Shown: piece after piece, positions 38,801 through 54,505 of the stretch
How the letters are laid out: every line of letters begins with the position of its first letter
Position numbering within the stretch: the stretch's first letter is position 1
From: Verticillium longisporum
Taxonomy: Eukaryota; Ascomycota; Sordariomycetes; Glomerellales; Plectosphaerellaceae
Assembly (NCBI GenBank): GCA_019188255.1
Contig: JAETXT010000001.1
Span: 5,332,001 to 5,396,000, forward strand
Direction of reading: 5' to 3'
DNA: 64,000 nucleotides
Notes under the pieces: model-generated
What the model was told of the DNA's origin: nothing
What the model saw: only the letters and a program-made list of their open reading frames with translations
Database searches by the model: none
Translations under genes and position numbers: made by a program

Positions 38801-41365
38801 ACTGCAACATCCCTACGTCGTGATGGATTCGCTATACTCTTGAACATCTTCTCGCGCGGCCCTCGAGATTCGATACGTCGATCTGCATCCGGCATTGAAG
38901 AGTACGACGCTTGGCTTGTTTGGCTCAAGCAAAGCCAGGAAAGGCACGAAGGTCTCATCGATGGCATGATGAGGCGCCTGCGGGCGCTCCGTGATAAGAT
39001 GTGGTATGTCTCTGACGTCCGCACCTCAGCACCCTACGAACACACCCGCAACATTTGTGCAGCTTTGAAGACGATGGGCATGCCTCGTCGATGGGGTACA
39101 TTTCAACGCAACAGGGCTCACTCGGCTCGCGGCACCGCCAATTATCTCTACCGCACCGAGTCACAGATCATGGATCTATTGTGCGCCTCAGAAGAGCAAG
39201 GTGGGCCGAATAAGCTCAGCGACGACCAAGCCGACAAGACATCGCGTTGGCTGGAGCAGGCTGACGTCACAAATTTCTGCCGCGGTGAAGAGAGAATCCA
39301 CAGATTCTGCTGCGAGGTCGACACATGTATTTCCAAGCTTGTCGGCGAGTCCATAATGGATGGACCTGTCCTATGGTCGAGCGAATTGTACCTGCGGGAC
39401 CGCAAGACGCTTGAAGGGTTCAAAGGCGGCCGCGATAGAGAGCCGGGCTGGGGTCATGGCGTAGACGATGCCGCAAGCATCATCAGCGAGCCAGAACGCA
39501 GGTTCAACATTCACGGCAGATCGGTTGCTATGCCCAGGGATCTTAGGAGCATGTCGACGCACAATGCAAGCCAGCAATCATTCGATTCAGGAAGCTATCG
39601 ATTCTCAAAGGCCAGCACGGCTCTTTCCGATTTCATAGACGCGCAGGACTATTTCGGCGCATCTTCACCTGTCCACACTATTGACTCGAGCTCGACATTC
39701 TGGTCGCCCTTTCAGTCTGCCATCTCCCCAAGCACTGTGGCTTCAAGGGCACACTCGCCCACTACGAGTGTGACGAACCTATCAAGCACATTCCATGCTC
39801 ACAGCCAAATCGGCCCCTCCTTCTCGGGCCAATCTACCGGACGACCTGGAACCTCAGCGTCATCAAATGAGACAGTTTATCAGCAGCGCCTGTCGGAGGA
39901 GAAGACACGATTCTTTACCGATCTGCGGCAGACACTGACCAGTCTCCTTCTTTCGGACCTGGGCAATTTTGTCTTTGCGTCTGGCGCCGAGACTGATGTA
40001 TGGTTTGAAAGCCTGGGCCAAGAGTGTATAGAACGACGAAATGCGCTCGACAGGCGGGCGAAAGGTCTATCGTCTACACGTGGTAAACTTTCGAAGGCCT
40101 CAGGAAAGCCACGCGTGATCGAGAAGAAAAAGAGCTGCGGGGATCTCAGGAGTGCTGGTGAGACCGACAAGAGCTCCGAGACGACCGAGACTGCGAGCGT
40201 CCCAGGAACCGACAGTACGACCACACCAGTCGATGCAGCCTCCACTCGGCATCGTCCCATACTGAAAGACAGCACACCTGAGTTCCCCTATAAGAAGGCG
40301 TACCAGCGCCTGTTGCGCATGTTCTGCGTCCACCCAAACCCGTATGCCAAGCTCAACGCTCTGTATGAGCTTGAGCAACTCATTCTCGCGTCCCTGGCCA
40401 CGGGTGGGACAAAGCGGTCACGAATGGACTGGAACCAAGCCAGCCCGCATGTCCCTGATAATGACGGCAGTGGAGGGTCCGGTCGGCCCACTCCGCTCGA
40501 GGATGACATGGACAATGTTAAGGAACGGCGCTCACATGCTCTGTTGCAGTCACCAGTTATCTCTCCAACGATCGCTGGATCGCTTCCTTCGCGTTTTGGC
40601 AGTCTTGATACTCGGACCGTGGGAGGTCCAAACCTTCACACCGACGCTGTTGTAGATGTCTTGCGATCGCTATTACGCGATGCCTCGATTCGACCCCAGA
40701 CGCTTTTCAGGGACTTGCAATTCATCGCGGCTTTCGTTCATCCTGCTGTACTCGACAAGACAGACAAAGGCAAAGCGTTTTGGGATACTGGGCTGGCCGC
40801 GCTTGGGCTCAAGTCAGAAGTGTGCAGGACAATGCTTGATGTGGCTGATGAGGTCCAGAAGGCCTACAGAAGCACACAGGAGAGGGGCAAGGAACCCCAC
40901 GCACAGAGTTCAGATTCGTCATCACAACCGAGCTCACCTGCTCCCGTAACAACGACTTACAGCCTGGCGGATGCAGGCAGAATGTGGACCGTTCTCGCCA
41001 AAGAAGGGGATACTGCCGCCCAGCGTGAGCTTGCCCTCTTTTATCTCATGGACCCAGAATTGCTGGAGCGTACAACGCTGCCCCTTTCGAAGCCTCGCGA
41101 GGTGTTCAAGCAAGCCGTCATGGACAAGTATGGTCGGGGTTCCAGGTCCGGCGCCAGGTTCTACCCCGGTGACAGGAGCCGATCTAGCACCACTGGCAAT
41201 GTATCAAGTTCGGGGCATGAGGGTGGAGCGGAAGAAGGAGCAACAGTGTGGAATGACCCGTCACTCATGTGTATCGCGATCCACTTCTTTCAAGCCGCCG
41301 AACAGGGAGGTGATGGCCCAGCCACGGCATTCCTGCAGCAGAACGACCTTGGTCTGAGCCGGTAA
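35837..41365 (+). CDS. Large unrecognised protein with Sel1-like C-terminal end
   Basis: Two exons (35837-35894, 36021-41365) give 1800 residues. The intron is proposed because the frame stays open upstream of the Met at 36113, through protein-like sequence (LSPDDEKLPTSANSRSPTPS), back to a TTCCTGCAG acceptor; a GTATGT donor in phase lies at 35895. An alternative is single-exon translation from 36113 (1750 residues). The N-terminal third is helical, with IHPESFGMMADYHITEYGRQTIL, and resembles GTPase-regulator helical domains (RasGAP/VPS9-like), though I cannot assign one. The middle alternates helical blocks with Ser/Thr-rich disorder and an acidic patch (DPEDEIEEEENSS). The end has Sel1-type features (AKEGDTAAQRELALFYL, AIHFFQAAEQGGDGPATAFL). 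Sel1 repeats act as protein-binding scaffolds. No function is assigned. Confidence 0.8.
35895..36020 (+). other. Proposed intron near the 5' end of the large protein gene
   Basis: 126 bp; GTATGT donor, TGCTAACCTG branch site about 30 bp before the TTCCTGCAG acceptor. Inferred from splice consensus and from the open frame upstream of Met 36113. Confidence 0.6.
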
Positions 41366-42166
41366 CGATTGTTGCTTTGGTTGGGCATTTATGCGATGAG
41401 AATTGTTTGCTATTTTTTCTCTCAACATTTTCAAGGAGTTTTGGGGCTCACCTATTGGTGTTTGTTTGGGACATGATATCACATAAACAGGAAATGATTC
41501 GAGAAATGGTCAAAAGGGACCTACCTCATCAGATAGATGGAATCTACCGACCAGCTGAAGAGGCTGGTCGGCTGGTGGCTATAGACGGCAGGTTTTGGGA
41601 CTCTTTTTCTTCTCGCTGCTTCATTTCTGCATACATTGGGTTCTGATAGGATGGGTCACGGAGGATATACCATTGTCACAGCACATTTTCGTCATATATG
41701 GCGTGTCTACATACGGGTAGGACAAGGGCGCAGAGATGAATCAAGTTACTTCAACAGGGTATTGGCACTGCAGCTTGATCAAGTGAGATGGTATGACATG
41801 TCAAAAGAGGGAGCCTCGTCATGCAAGATTGACATTGCAAGTGATATTCAAGTCCGATAGCACAGGCACGAACTATATCGGCACACAAGTAAGTATCCGT
41901 CGCGAAGAAGAGCGTTGAGCTCGAACCATCTAACAGCCACCCGTTTCACCCAAACCGCCCAAAATGCTTTGACCCAATGTTGAAAAGAGGGATACGCCCG
42001 ATTCTGGAGCCCCATGCTTGCTGCCGACGCCGAAACACCATGAATGTGAGAGGGGCTGGGCGGGGTTTAGAAAAGAGCCCCGCCCCTGGCCCAAAAGGGG
42101 AAGAAATCAATAACCCAAAGAAGAATGCCGAGTATCTGTTTTCCTCGTCCACACGAGAACTGCCGA
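41366..42166. other. Intergenic region between convergent genes
   Basis: 800 bp holding 3' UTRs of the large protein gene and of GTP cyclohydrolase I. No gene seen. Confidence 0.55.
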
Positions 42167-43399
42167 CTAGGTCTTCTTGAGCCCCACGAGGCTGAGGAAC
42201 TCGTTGCGCGTCTTGGACTTTGTCTCGAAGCAGCCGAGGACGCAGCTCGTGATGGTGCTGGCCGTCGTCTTTTGCACGCCCCGCATGACCATGCACAGGT
42301 GGCTCGACTCCATGACGACGGCGACGCCCTGGGGCTTGAGGACCTCCATGATGGCGTTGGCGACCTCCTTGGTCAGGCGCTCCTGGATCTGCAGGCGGCG
42401 GCTGAACATCTCGGCGATGCGGGGCAGCTTGGAGATGCCGATGACTTGGTTCTTCGGGATGTAGGCAATGTGCATCTGCGGCCGCGCGTGTGAGCTTTTG
42501 TTCTGAGCAAGAACGGATGGAGACTCTTGTGGAAGAGAGGGGAGGGGGGGGCTGGCTACCTTTCCGGTAAAGGGCACGAGGTGGTGCTCGCACAGGCTGA
42601 AGATCTCAATGTCCTTGACAATGACCATCTCGTTGTGGCCCTCCTGGAAGATGGCATTGTTGACAATGTCGCCGACGTTCTGCTGGTAGCCCTGGGTAAA
42701 GTCGAGCATGGCCTTGGCGTAGCGCTTGGGCGTGTCGACGATGCCGGAGCGGTCGGGGTCCTCGCCGACGCACTCGAGAATGGTGCGGACGGCGGCCTGC
42801 ATCTTCTGGAGGCGCTCGGCGGCCTGGTCGGGGTTCTCTTCGAGACGTTCGCGCGTGCCTCGGGCTGTTGGGGGGGTTCCCTAGCGAGTCAGTCACTGTT
42901 TTACACTTTGAACGAGGGGTTGGGACAGAGAGAGAGAGAGAAAGAGTCCAACGTACACGGGCGGCTGAGGCCGTCAAAGTCAATGACGGGACTGGGGGTG
43001 CGGACGACGGGCTTGTCCTCCTCCTCCTCCTCCTGCAGCTTCTTCATCTTCCTGACGGTGATGTCCCGCGGGTCACGGGCCGGCTGGCTCAGGCTCGGCC
43101 GGCGCTTGGCTCCGCCGTTGGCGGCGGCGCGGGCGTCGGCGTCGGCATGTCTGCGCTTCGACTTTTGGAGCGCTTGCTGCTCTGGCTGGCCGTGTCGGCG
43201 TCGCTCGCCTCGGGGAGGAGACGGCCGACTTGTGATGGTGGTGCTTGCGCTTCTTCGACTTGCTCGCCTTGCTCGAGTGGCTGCTCGCGGTATCGGCGTC
43301 GCTGGCGTTGTGAGGGGCGTCTGCCGCGTCGCTGTGGCCGTGGCCGTTGTGCTTGCGACGGTGACGCCTCTCGGAGCTCGTGACTTCGGAGCCGGCCAT
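42167..43399 (-). CDS. FOL2: GTP cyclohydrolase I, with two frame breaks in the N-terminal extension
   Basis: Minus strand, three exons (43399-42957, 42864-42560, 42475-42167). GTP cyclohydrolase I makes dihydroneopterin triphosphate from GTP, the first step to folates and tetrahydrobiopterin. The catalytic part is complete: [20 protein letters not shown], the zinc and active-site segment [39 protein letters not shown], and [13 protein letters not shown] with the second zinc Cys. Upstream is a long extension rich in Ser, Lys and His. It reads in three different frames, broken at GGGG (43212-43215) and TTTT (43163-43166). One more base in each run would join the frames and make the spliced length a multiple of three (353 codons). 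The extension contains an internal repeat (SDADTAS followed by SSK-SKSK), which supports the joined reading. If the breaks are real, translation could start at the in-frame Met in [11 protein letters not shown]. Confidence 0.88.
42476..42559 (-). other. Second intron of GTP cyclohydrolase I gene
   Basis: GTAGCC donor after VPFTGK, CCGCAG acceptor before MHIAYIP; joining restores the conserved catalytic segment. Confidence 0.88.
42865..42956 (-). other. First intron of GTP cyclohydrolase I gene
   Basis: GTACGT donor, CTGAC branch site, CAACAG acceptor; splits a Ser codon and joins DFDGLSRP to [13 protein letters not shown]. It contains a (CT) microsatellite at about 42,929-42,944. Confidence 0.75.
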
Positions 43400-43954
43400 T
43401 GCGTGGGTGAATTGACAGGGTCACGAGCGAGCGGCGTGGTTTAGAGACAGGCTGTCGGGAGGGAAGGGTCCGACTCGGAGGGGGAGGGGGATTGGGGAGT
43501 AGGGGAAAAAAATGGAATCATGACCGGGCCAGGGACTGACTCTACTGGATCGCCGGTTAATGGCGGACGGGATTAGCAGAGGGGCTGGTCTTATCTTATC
43601 AATGGGATTCAGAGTCTAGAGTCTAGAGTCTAGAGTCCGGGGTTTGACGTCAAATCCACGGGCTCCACTGCAGGGTCCGCGTGGTATGGTCCGTGCCTTG
43701 TCGGAGCAGTCCCGAGCGCCGATCATGTGACTCATGTTAGGTAAGCACTCTGCACCTTCCCTGTCTCAGCTCTCAGCCTCCCCCTGTTCTGAGCTCTCAG
43801 CCTGGCAGCAGCTACGACGGATGTATCGACATCCATATCCATCTCGAACGCTTGCCTCTCAACCTGACCCCCCATCTATACCTTGCCTTCATCGTCACAT
43901 CATATCGATCATAACTTCAAGACGGCCACAAGCACACCACTCGCAACCGCCAGC
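43400..43954. promoter_or_regulatory. Shared divergent promoter of GTP cyclohydrolase I and TAF11
   Basis: 555 bp between the two start codons. It contains four head-to-tail copies of the 7-bp unit AGAGTCT at about 43,610-43,638 and a GATA-type motif CTTATCTTATCA near 43,592. Control of either gene by these is only inferred. Confidence 0.45.
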
Positions 43955-45019
43955 ATGGCTTCACCCCCCTACGCCCAGTCGCCCACGGCCATCTCCCCTC
44001 CCTATCCCGCCCACACGCCACTGCCCGTCTCAAAGAAGCGCGCCTCCGACGGCGGCTCCCAACCCTCTCTCAAGCGGCGCAAGGCCTCGACTCTCTCCGT
44101 CTCCTCGGCGACCCACCCCCTCCGCCAGACCTCCTTCCCGCCCGAGGCGCGATCACCACTCGCGCGCTCCCCCTCGGTCGACACAGCCAGTCACGTCAGC
44201 GGCAGCCAAGTCAGCGCGCCAGCAGGACCCCGAAGAAGAAGCGCGGCCGCAAGCCCAAGAATCGAAACCCCGAAGGCGCCCCCGACGCGGGCACTCCCAC
44301 GCCCTCGCTCGTCAGCGGACGCGGCGGGACGGCGGGCGGCGGTGCCGATGGGCAGAATGGCGAGGACGGCAACGATGACGATGATGATAACGACATGCAG
44401 ATGGGGCTCGTGGGCGGTGAGACGAGGACGCAGGAGCAGAAGCAGGAGGAGATCAGGCTGCGTGCCATGCTTGTCGAGTGCTTCGACGAGGATCAGATGA
44501 ACCGTTATGAGAACTGGCGCGCGGCCAAACTGACCGACAATGTCGTCAAGAGGGTATGTTTCCCTCTGTCTTTCTTGGTCTCTGTTGCCCATACCTGAGC
44601 GACGCTTGCTGACGTGGTCCATCATCGATTGTACAGGTCGTCAACGCCACCGTCTCGCAGTCGGTGCCGCCTACCGTCACGCTGGCCATCAAATCCGTGT
44701 CGAAATACTTCATCGGCGAACTCATCGAGAAGGCCATCAGCGTGCAGGGCGAGTGGATGAACGCGACCGGCGAGAAGCAGTCAGAGGTCGAGTTTCCCCG
44801 CAAAACACGGATCCCACCGTGCGCGGCGACATCAACCGCCTCAGCGAGAAGGACAAGCGCGGGCCCCTGCGCCCGGAGCACCTGCGCGAGGCGTGGCGGC
44901 AGTACAAAATGTCGGGCGAGAGCGGGTGGGTGGGCACGCAGGGGCTGTGGCACGAGCAGCAGAGCGACGGTGTCGAGCGATTTCCCGTGCGGACCGGCGG
45001 CAAGCGCATCTTCAAGTGA
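43955..45019 (+). CDS. TAF11: TAF11, TFIID subunit, with two frame breaks
   Basis: Two exons (43955-44553, 44637-45019). TAF11 pairs with TAF13 through a histone fold within TFIID. The fold is clear: LRAMLVECFDEDQMNRYENWRAAKL, then across the intron VVNATVSQSVPPTVTLAIKSVSKYFIGELIEKA. The C-terminal family block follows (VRGDINRLSEKDKRGPLRPEHLREAW). The N-terminus is Ser/Pro-rich with a basic KKKRGRKPK stretch. The frame breaks twice, both at CCCC runs (44228-44231 before KKKRGRKPK; 44796-44799 between EKQSEVEFP and NTDPTVRGD). One more C in each would join all parts and give 327 residues. As conserved blocks lie on both sides of each break, sequence error or very recent mutation is likelier than old decay. 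A single-copy general transcription factor should be essential. Confidence 0.87.
44554..44636 (+). other. Intron of the TAF11 gene
   Basis: GTATGT donor, TTGCTGAC branch site, TGTACAG acceptor; falls inside the histone fold and joins NVVKR to VVNATVSQ. Confidence 0.9.
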
Positions 45020-46576
45020 GGACCAGGAGGTTGTGCACGGACGGACGGATCGCTGTGCAAGGCGTCGCACATGTTCCCAGTGTTTTCTTCTGCAAGGACG
45101 GACGGGAAGCAACTCCTGGCACAGGGTCCAGGTTCAGGGCTGCCACGCTGTTGCGGTCGATAGGGATACGACTTTTGCATGATACCCATCTCAACTCGAG
45201 GTTGAGAATTTGAGTTACAAACCGGCGAACAATAGACCATTGCCTCTTCTCCAAGGAAACACGCTGGTCAGCGTCCAACACGTGGTGACACCGACGGACA
45301 CAGCCTGCCTCGCATTCAGCTCATGTTGGGGCATGGCCAGCCCCTTCAGACAGCATGTGGTTTATGTGACTTGGCAGCCGCCAGGTCGTCATAGAAAGCG
45401 ATGCCTTCATCTCAAGTGCATTCGCTTGTCGCGTTTGGGTACATGCACCATGGCGAAGCTTTCTGTTTGCTGTCGGATGTGGAGACGCGAGGGCGCGAGG
45501 CCAGAATGTTTCAAAGCTGATACTCCCTTCAGTGCGACGCTCTCAACTGTACATGTAAGCAAAGGTCTATAAGCAAATCGTCGCTCAATCTGGCAATGTC
45601 ACCCGACCTCTGTATGGTGCGCAAGATCTAAACAGAACGATACAGCTCCAAGCCGGCCGAGGCACGACCGCACACCCTCAGACCAGTATCTGACCCGGTA
45701 ATCGATGGATATCGCCACGAGAGAAGTCAAAAGAAAAGTCGACATCCCCAGTTGATCTTCGATCGACGGCCGAGCGGCGAGGGGGCCGACCAGGAATAGC
45801 ACGCAGCACGGCTTCGGATGCCGGCTGGGTGCGCATCAGGAGGCGGAGCCGCACGAGGAGCGTTTCATCGACCACGTCCGAGCGGAGTATCAATCCTCAC
45901 CACTGCTTCTGATTTCAGCGGTCACAAAACGCATCTTCAATGTTTTCTAGAACGGGCTTCCAAAGAGGTCGTTGGAAGGATATCACTCTTGTTGGATGGT
46001 TTGGGCTGTGGTGGTGATACCGACAAAGAGCAAGGGGTTGGCTTAAGGTTCGCACCAGTGGAAAGCTTCACCTTCACCACGACTCACGGTCTCGGATATG
46101 ATTGCCTACCTCCTGTCTGTCCATAACGGCCATTTGCAGATATAACCCCTTTTCCGAACCCAGAAGCGGAACTTCCATCCGAAATGTCGCCCCTTGAGGC
46201 ATAAGGGGCTGCTTTGTCGTCCGTCGGCCCAAGTCTCGACGAGGAGAAACACGGTCGTGATACGCCGTCCACGGTCCTCAGCAGTCGAATCAGCCCACAT
46301 GAAACCCAGGACTGGATAGCATGGTCAAGACTCAAGGCCGCAAGCTCACCCCCGGTCAGTGCAGAGGGCAGATCTCGCTTCTCAAACCTTGCTGGCCCTG
46401 AGACGATGGCAACTAAACAAATCTATAAGCATCGGCATCCCCCTATTTGCTTTTTTGTTGTTTGGTTTGTTCTCACATTTCCACGCATCACAGACCACAC
46501 TCTTCTTCTGTCCATACATCCTTCCCATAACCTCCCCCACCACCGGAACGAAGCACGATACACACACACACACACC
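45020..46576. other. Intergenic region upstream of the HsbA-like gene
   Basis: 1.55 kb. No supported gene. A (CA)8 microsatellite (46,561-46,576) lies immediately before the HsbA start codon. Confidence 0.55.
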
Positions 46577-47314
46577 ATGAAGATCACCACCCACCTCACC
46601 CTCCTGGCCATGGCCGCCTTCGGCTCCGCCATCGCCGAGAAGCCGACGCCCGTAGAACGCGACGCTCCGGCCCTCGTCGTGCGCGAGCTCGCCATCGTGA
46701 CGGGCGTCATCAATCAGGTGGCCACGGACATCGGCTCGCTGGACCAGGCCGTGCAGGCCTTCACAACGGACCCGACGCAGGTGCAGCAGGCGTCGCAGCA
46801 GCTCATGGACACGTTCCGACAGGGCACGGCGTCGATCCAGGCCAGCAACGAGCTCACGCTCCAGGAGACCGTGCAGCTCCAGCAGCTCGTCGGCAGCCTG
46901 CAGACCAACGGCCAGAGCCTCGTGCAGAACCTCCAGGACAAGCAGCCCGCCTTCCAGCAGGCCAACCTCTGCGACGTCGTACGCGCCCAGGTCGGCGAGG
47001 TCACCACCGGCGCCAGCGGCCTCATCGACGCCATTGTCAGCAAGGTGCCCCAGGCCGCGCAGCAGATTGCCGCCCAGATGGCTGCTGGCTTCACGCGCTC
47101 CCTGCAGGACAGCGCTCAGGGCTTTTCGTCGCAGAGCTGCGTCAACGCCAACAACAACGGCGCCAGTGGCGGCACGCCCGTGACCAACACGACGCAGCCC
47201 GGCCAGGTCTCCAACCCCAGCGGCCAGCCGACCCAGCGTGGCGGCGCTTCGGCGCAGACCTTCAGCCTGGCGGCGGCGATCGTGGCTTTCGGTGCGGCGG
47301 CGGTCATGGCATAG
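46577..47314 (+). CDS. HsbA-like secreted surface protein, probably GPI-anchored
   Basis: Single-exon frame of 245 residues; the ATG at 46577 begins a signal peptide (about 1-20, ending in AIA). Residues about 30-185 are helical and rich in Gln, Ala, Val and Ser, with the spacing of the hydrophobic-surface-binding protein A family (IVTGVINQVATDIGSLDQAVQAF, LCDVVRAQVG) and two cysteines. A Gly/Asn/Thr/Pro linker leads to a hydrophobic C-terminus (SLAAAIVAFGAAAVMA) preceded by small residues, the signal for GPI attachment. HsbA proteins bind hydrophobic surfaces and can recruit lytic enzymes; in filamentous fungi some take part in adhesion. The specific role here is unknown. Confidence 0.85.
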   Translation: MKITTHLTLLAMAAFGSAIAEKPTPVERDAPALVVRELAIVTGVINQVATDIGSLDQAVQAFTTDPTQVQQASQQLMDTFRQGTASIQASNELTLQETVQLQQLVGSLQTNGQSLVQNLQDKQPAFQQANLCDVVRAQVGEVTTGASGLIDAIVSKVPQAAQQIAAQMAAGFTRSLQDSAQGFSSQSCVNANNNGASGGTPVTNTTQPGQVSNPSGQPTQRGGASAQTFSLAAAIVAFGAAAVMA

Positions 47315-47502
47315 CGGGGCGCCGGGTCTATACCTCTCTTGTTCTTTTTTCTTTTTTTTTGGGCGGCATCTCTCGGGGGATATATCAAGGTTAGGATGGC
47401 ATCGGTGTTGGTTGTCGTCATTGGTTGTAGTTATTGCTCTCATTTCCGGTTCATGGGCCAGCGAATCTGCCTCCCCCGTCTGCGACGTGGGGGCCTTTAT
47501 CC

Positions 47503-48507
47503 TCATCCTTCTACGCTCCCCCTGAGTGAAGCGACCATCCTGTGATGTACTCCGCTGGCCTCCTCCCTCGAGGCCGTCCGAAAGACCGAAGTCGACGAGT
47601 AGTTTCCATGCGCCGTGATACCTTCCGTCTGCACGCCCGGCTCATCATCATCATGACCAGCAGCAGCAGCAGCAGGCGACTCGTCCTCCCCTTCTCCGCC
47701 CTTGCTCAGCTTGCCCCGCATCCACGGCCGCAGGTTATACCAACCCCCGGCAGCAAAGACGCCGATCCAGAGGACCAGCTCGGTCGCGTAGATGACCATG
47801 CCGAGCACATCCAGGCGCGGCTGGAAGACGACGGACGCGAGCGAGAAGACGTCGCCGAGCGCGTCAATGCCGACAAAGAGGAACGATATGCCACGCACGG
47901 TGCGGTGCGTCCAGATGTCCCAGTAGTGCGTCAGCACGCCGGCGGCGAGGAGCACGGCCGAGAGCACGGCCATGAGCGTGAGGGGCCACTCGGTTTCGGC
48001 GTGGCGGGCGATGCGCAGGGCGACGATGAGGGCTGCCTGGATGCCGCCCATCAGGGCTGCCACGGGGACGACGACAGCGAGGGCGCGGGCGACGGTCCAT
48101 TTCTGTAACGTCGCGTGAGTGATTTTGAAATCCAGAGACGGTTGCAGCTTGCACGGTGCAGGTTTACCCTCTCGTAGTAATAGCACTGGATCCAGGTCAC
48201 CAGGCTGAGCAGCGTCAGGATCTGTGGCTGGATGCGCAGGGCAACGTTGAAGTCCTGGACAATGTTATACACGCCCAGGGGGACGCCGGCACAGGCCCAC
48301 AGCATCATCATGGAGGGCTGGAGGCCGATGGCGTGGTGGCGGCGGTAGTTGATGACGATCTGGGGGATGAGCTGGATGGACCAGCAGACCTGCCAAGGAT
48401 GATGAGCTTTCCGTCTTTACCCTGTGCCCATTTTTTTGCTGGTGCAAATAGAAATCACATACAGCACCGAGGGTCCCCAGAACGTTCGCTGCTGCTTGGG
48501 AGTCCAT
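47503..48507 (-). CDS. PQ-loop repeat membrane protein
   Basis: Minus strand, three exons (48507-48463, 48389-48168, 48102-47503), 288 residues. The first PQ-loop motif is WSIQLIPQIVINYRRH, directly after the first splice junction; a second, weaker one lies in TVRGISFLFVGIDALGDVFSLASVVF. About seven hydrophobic segments run to residue 225 or so, followed by a soluble tail with poly-Ala and acidic patches. PQ-loop proteins include lysosomal/vacuolar amino-acid exporters (cystinosin, Ypq1 types) and SWEET-like carriers. The single strong PQ motif and the length resemble a fungal-specific PQ-loop group of unknown substrate. The beta-galactosidase gene ends 226 bp upstream on the same strand. Confidence 0.85.
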
Positions 48508-48732
48508 GATCGGTTGTCAAAGGTCGTCGAGACTACCTTGAGAGATGCTCAGATGTTGATGTGCAAAGGTCGATGTGGTGCCAATCCTTCTTATGATCGC
48601 TGGCTCACCGAGGTCGGACAGTGTTAAAATTCAACATGTTCATACTGTATTGGATTGTCATCACGTTCATAACCTTGTCCCGTCTAATATGGAACCATTT
48701 CCACCTCGATTTTCCCCTTCATCCTATGGCAC

Positions 48733-54505
<5,773 letters not shown>

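Noticed and set aside
44540..45019. Separate gene beginning at 44540
   Set aside because: Its last third is the C-terminal block of TAF11, reached by the frame break at 44796-44799; the first part is out-of-frame sequence over the intron and histone fold.
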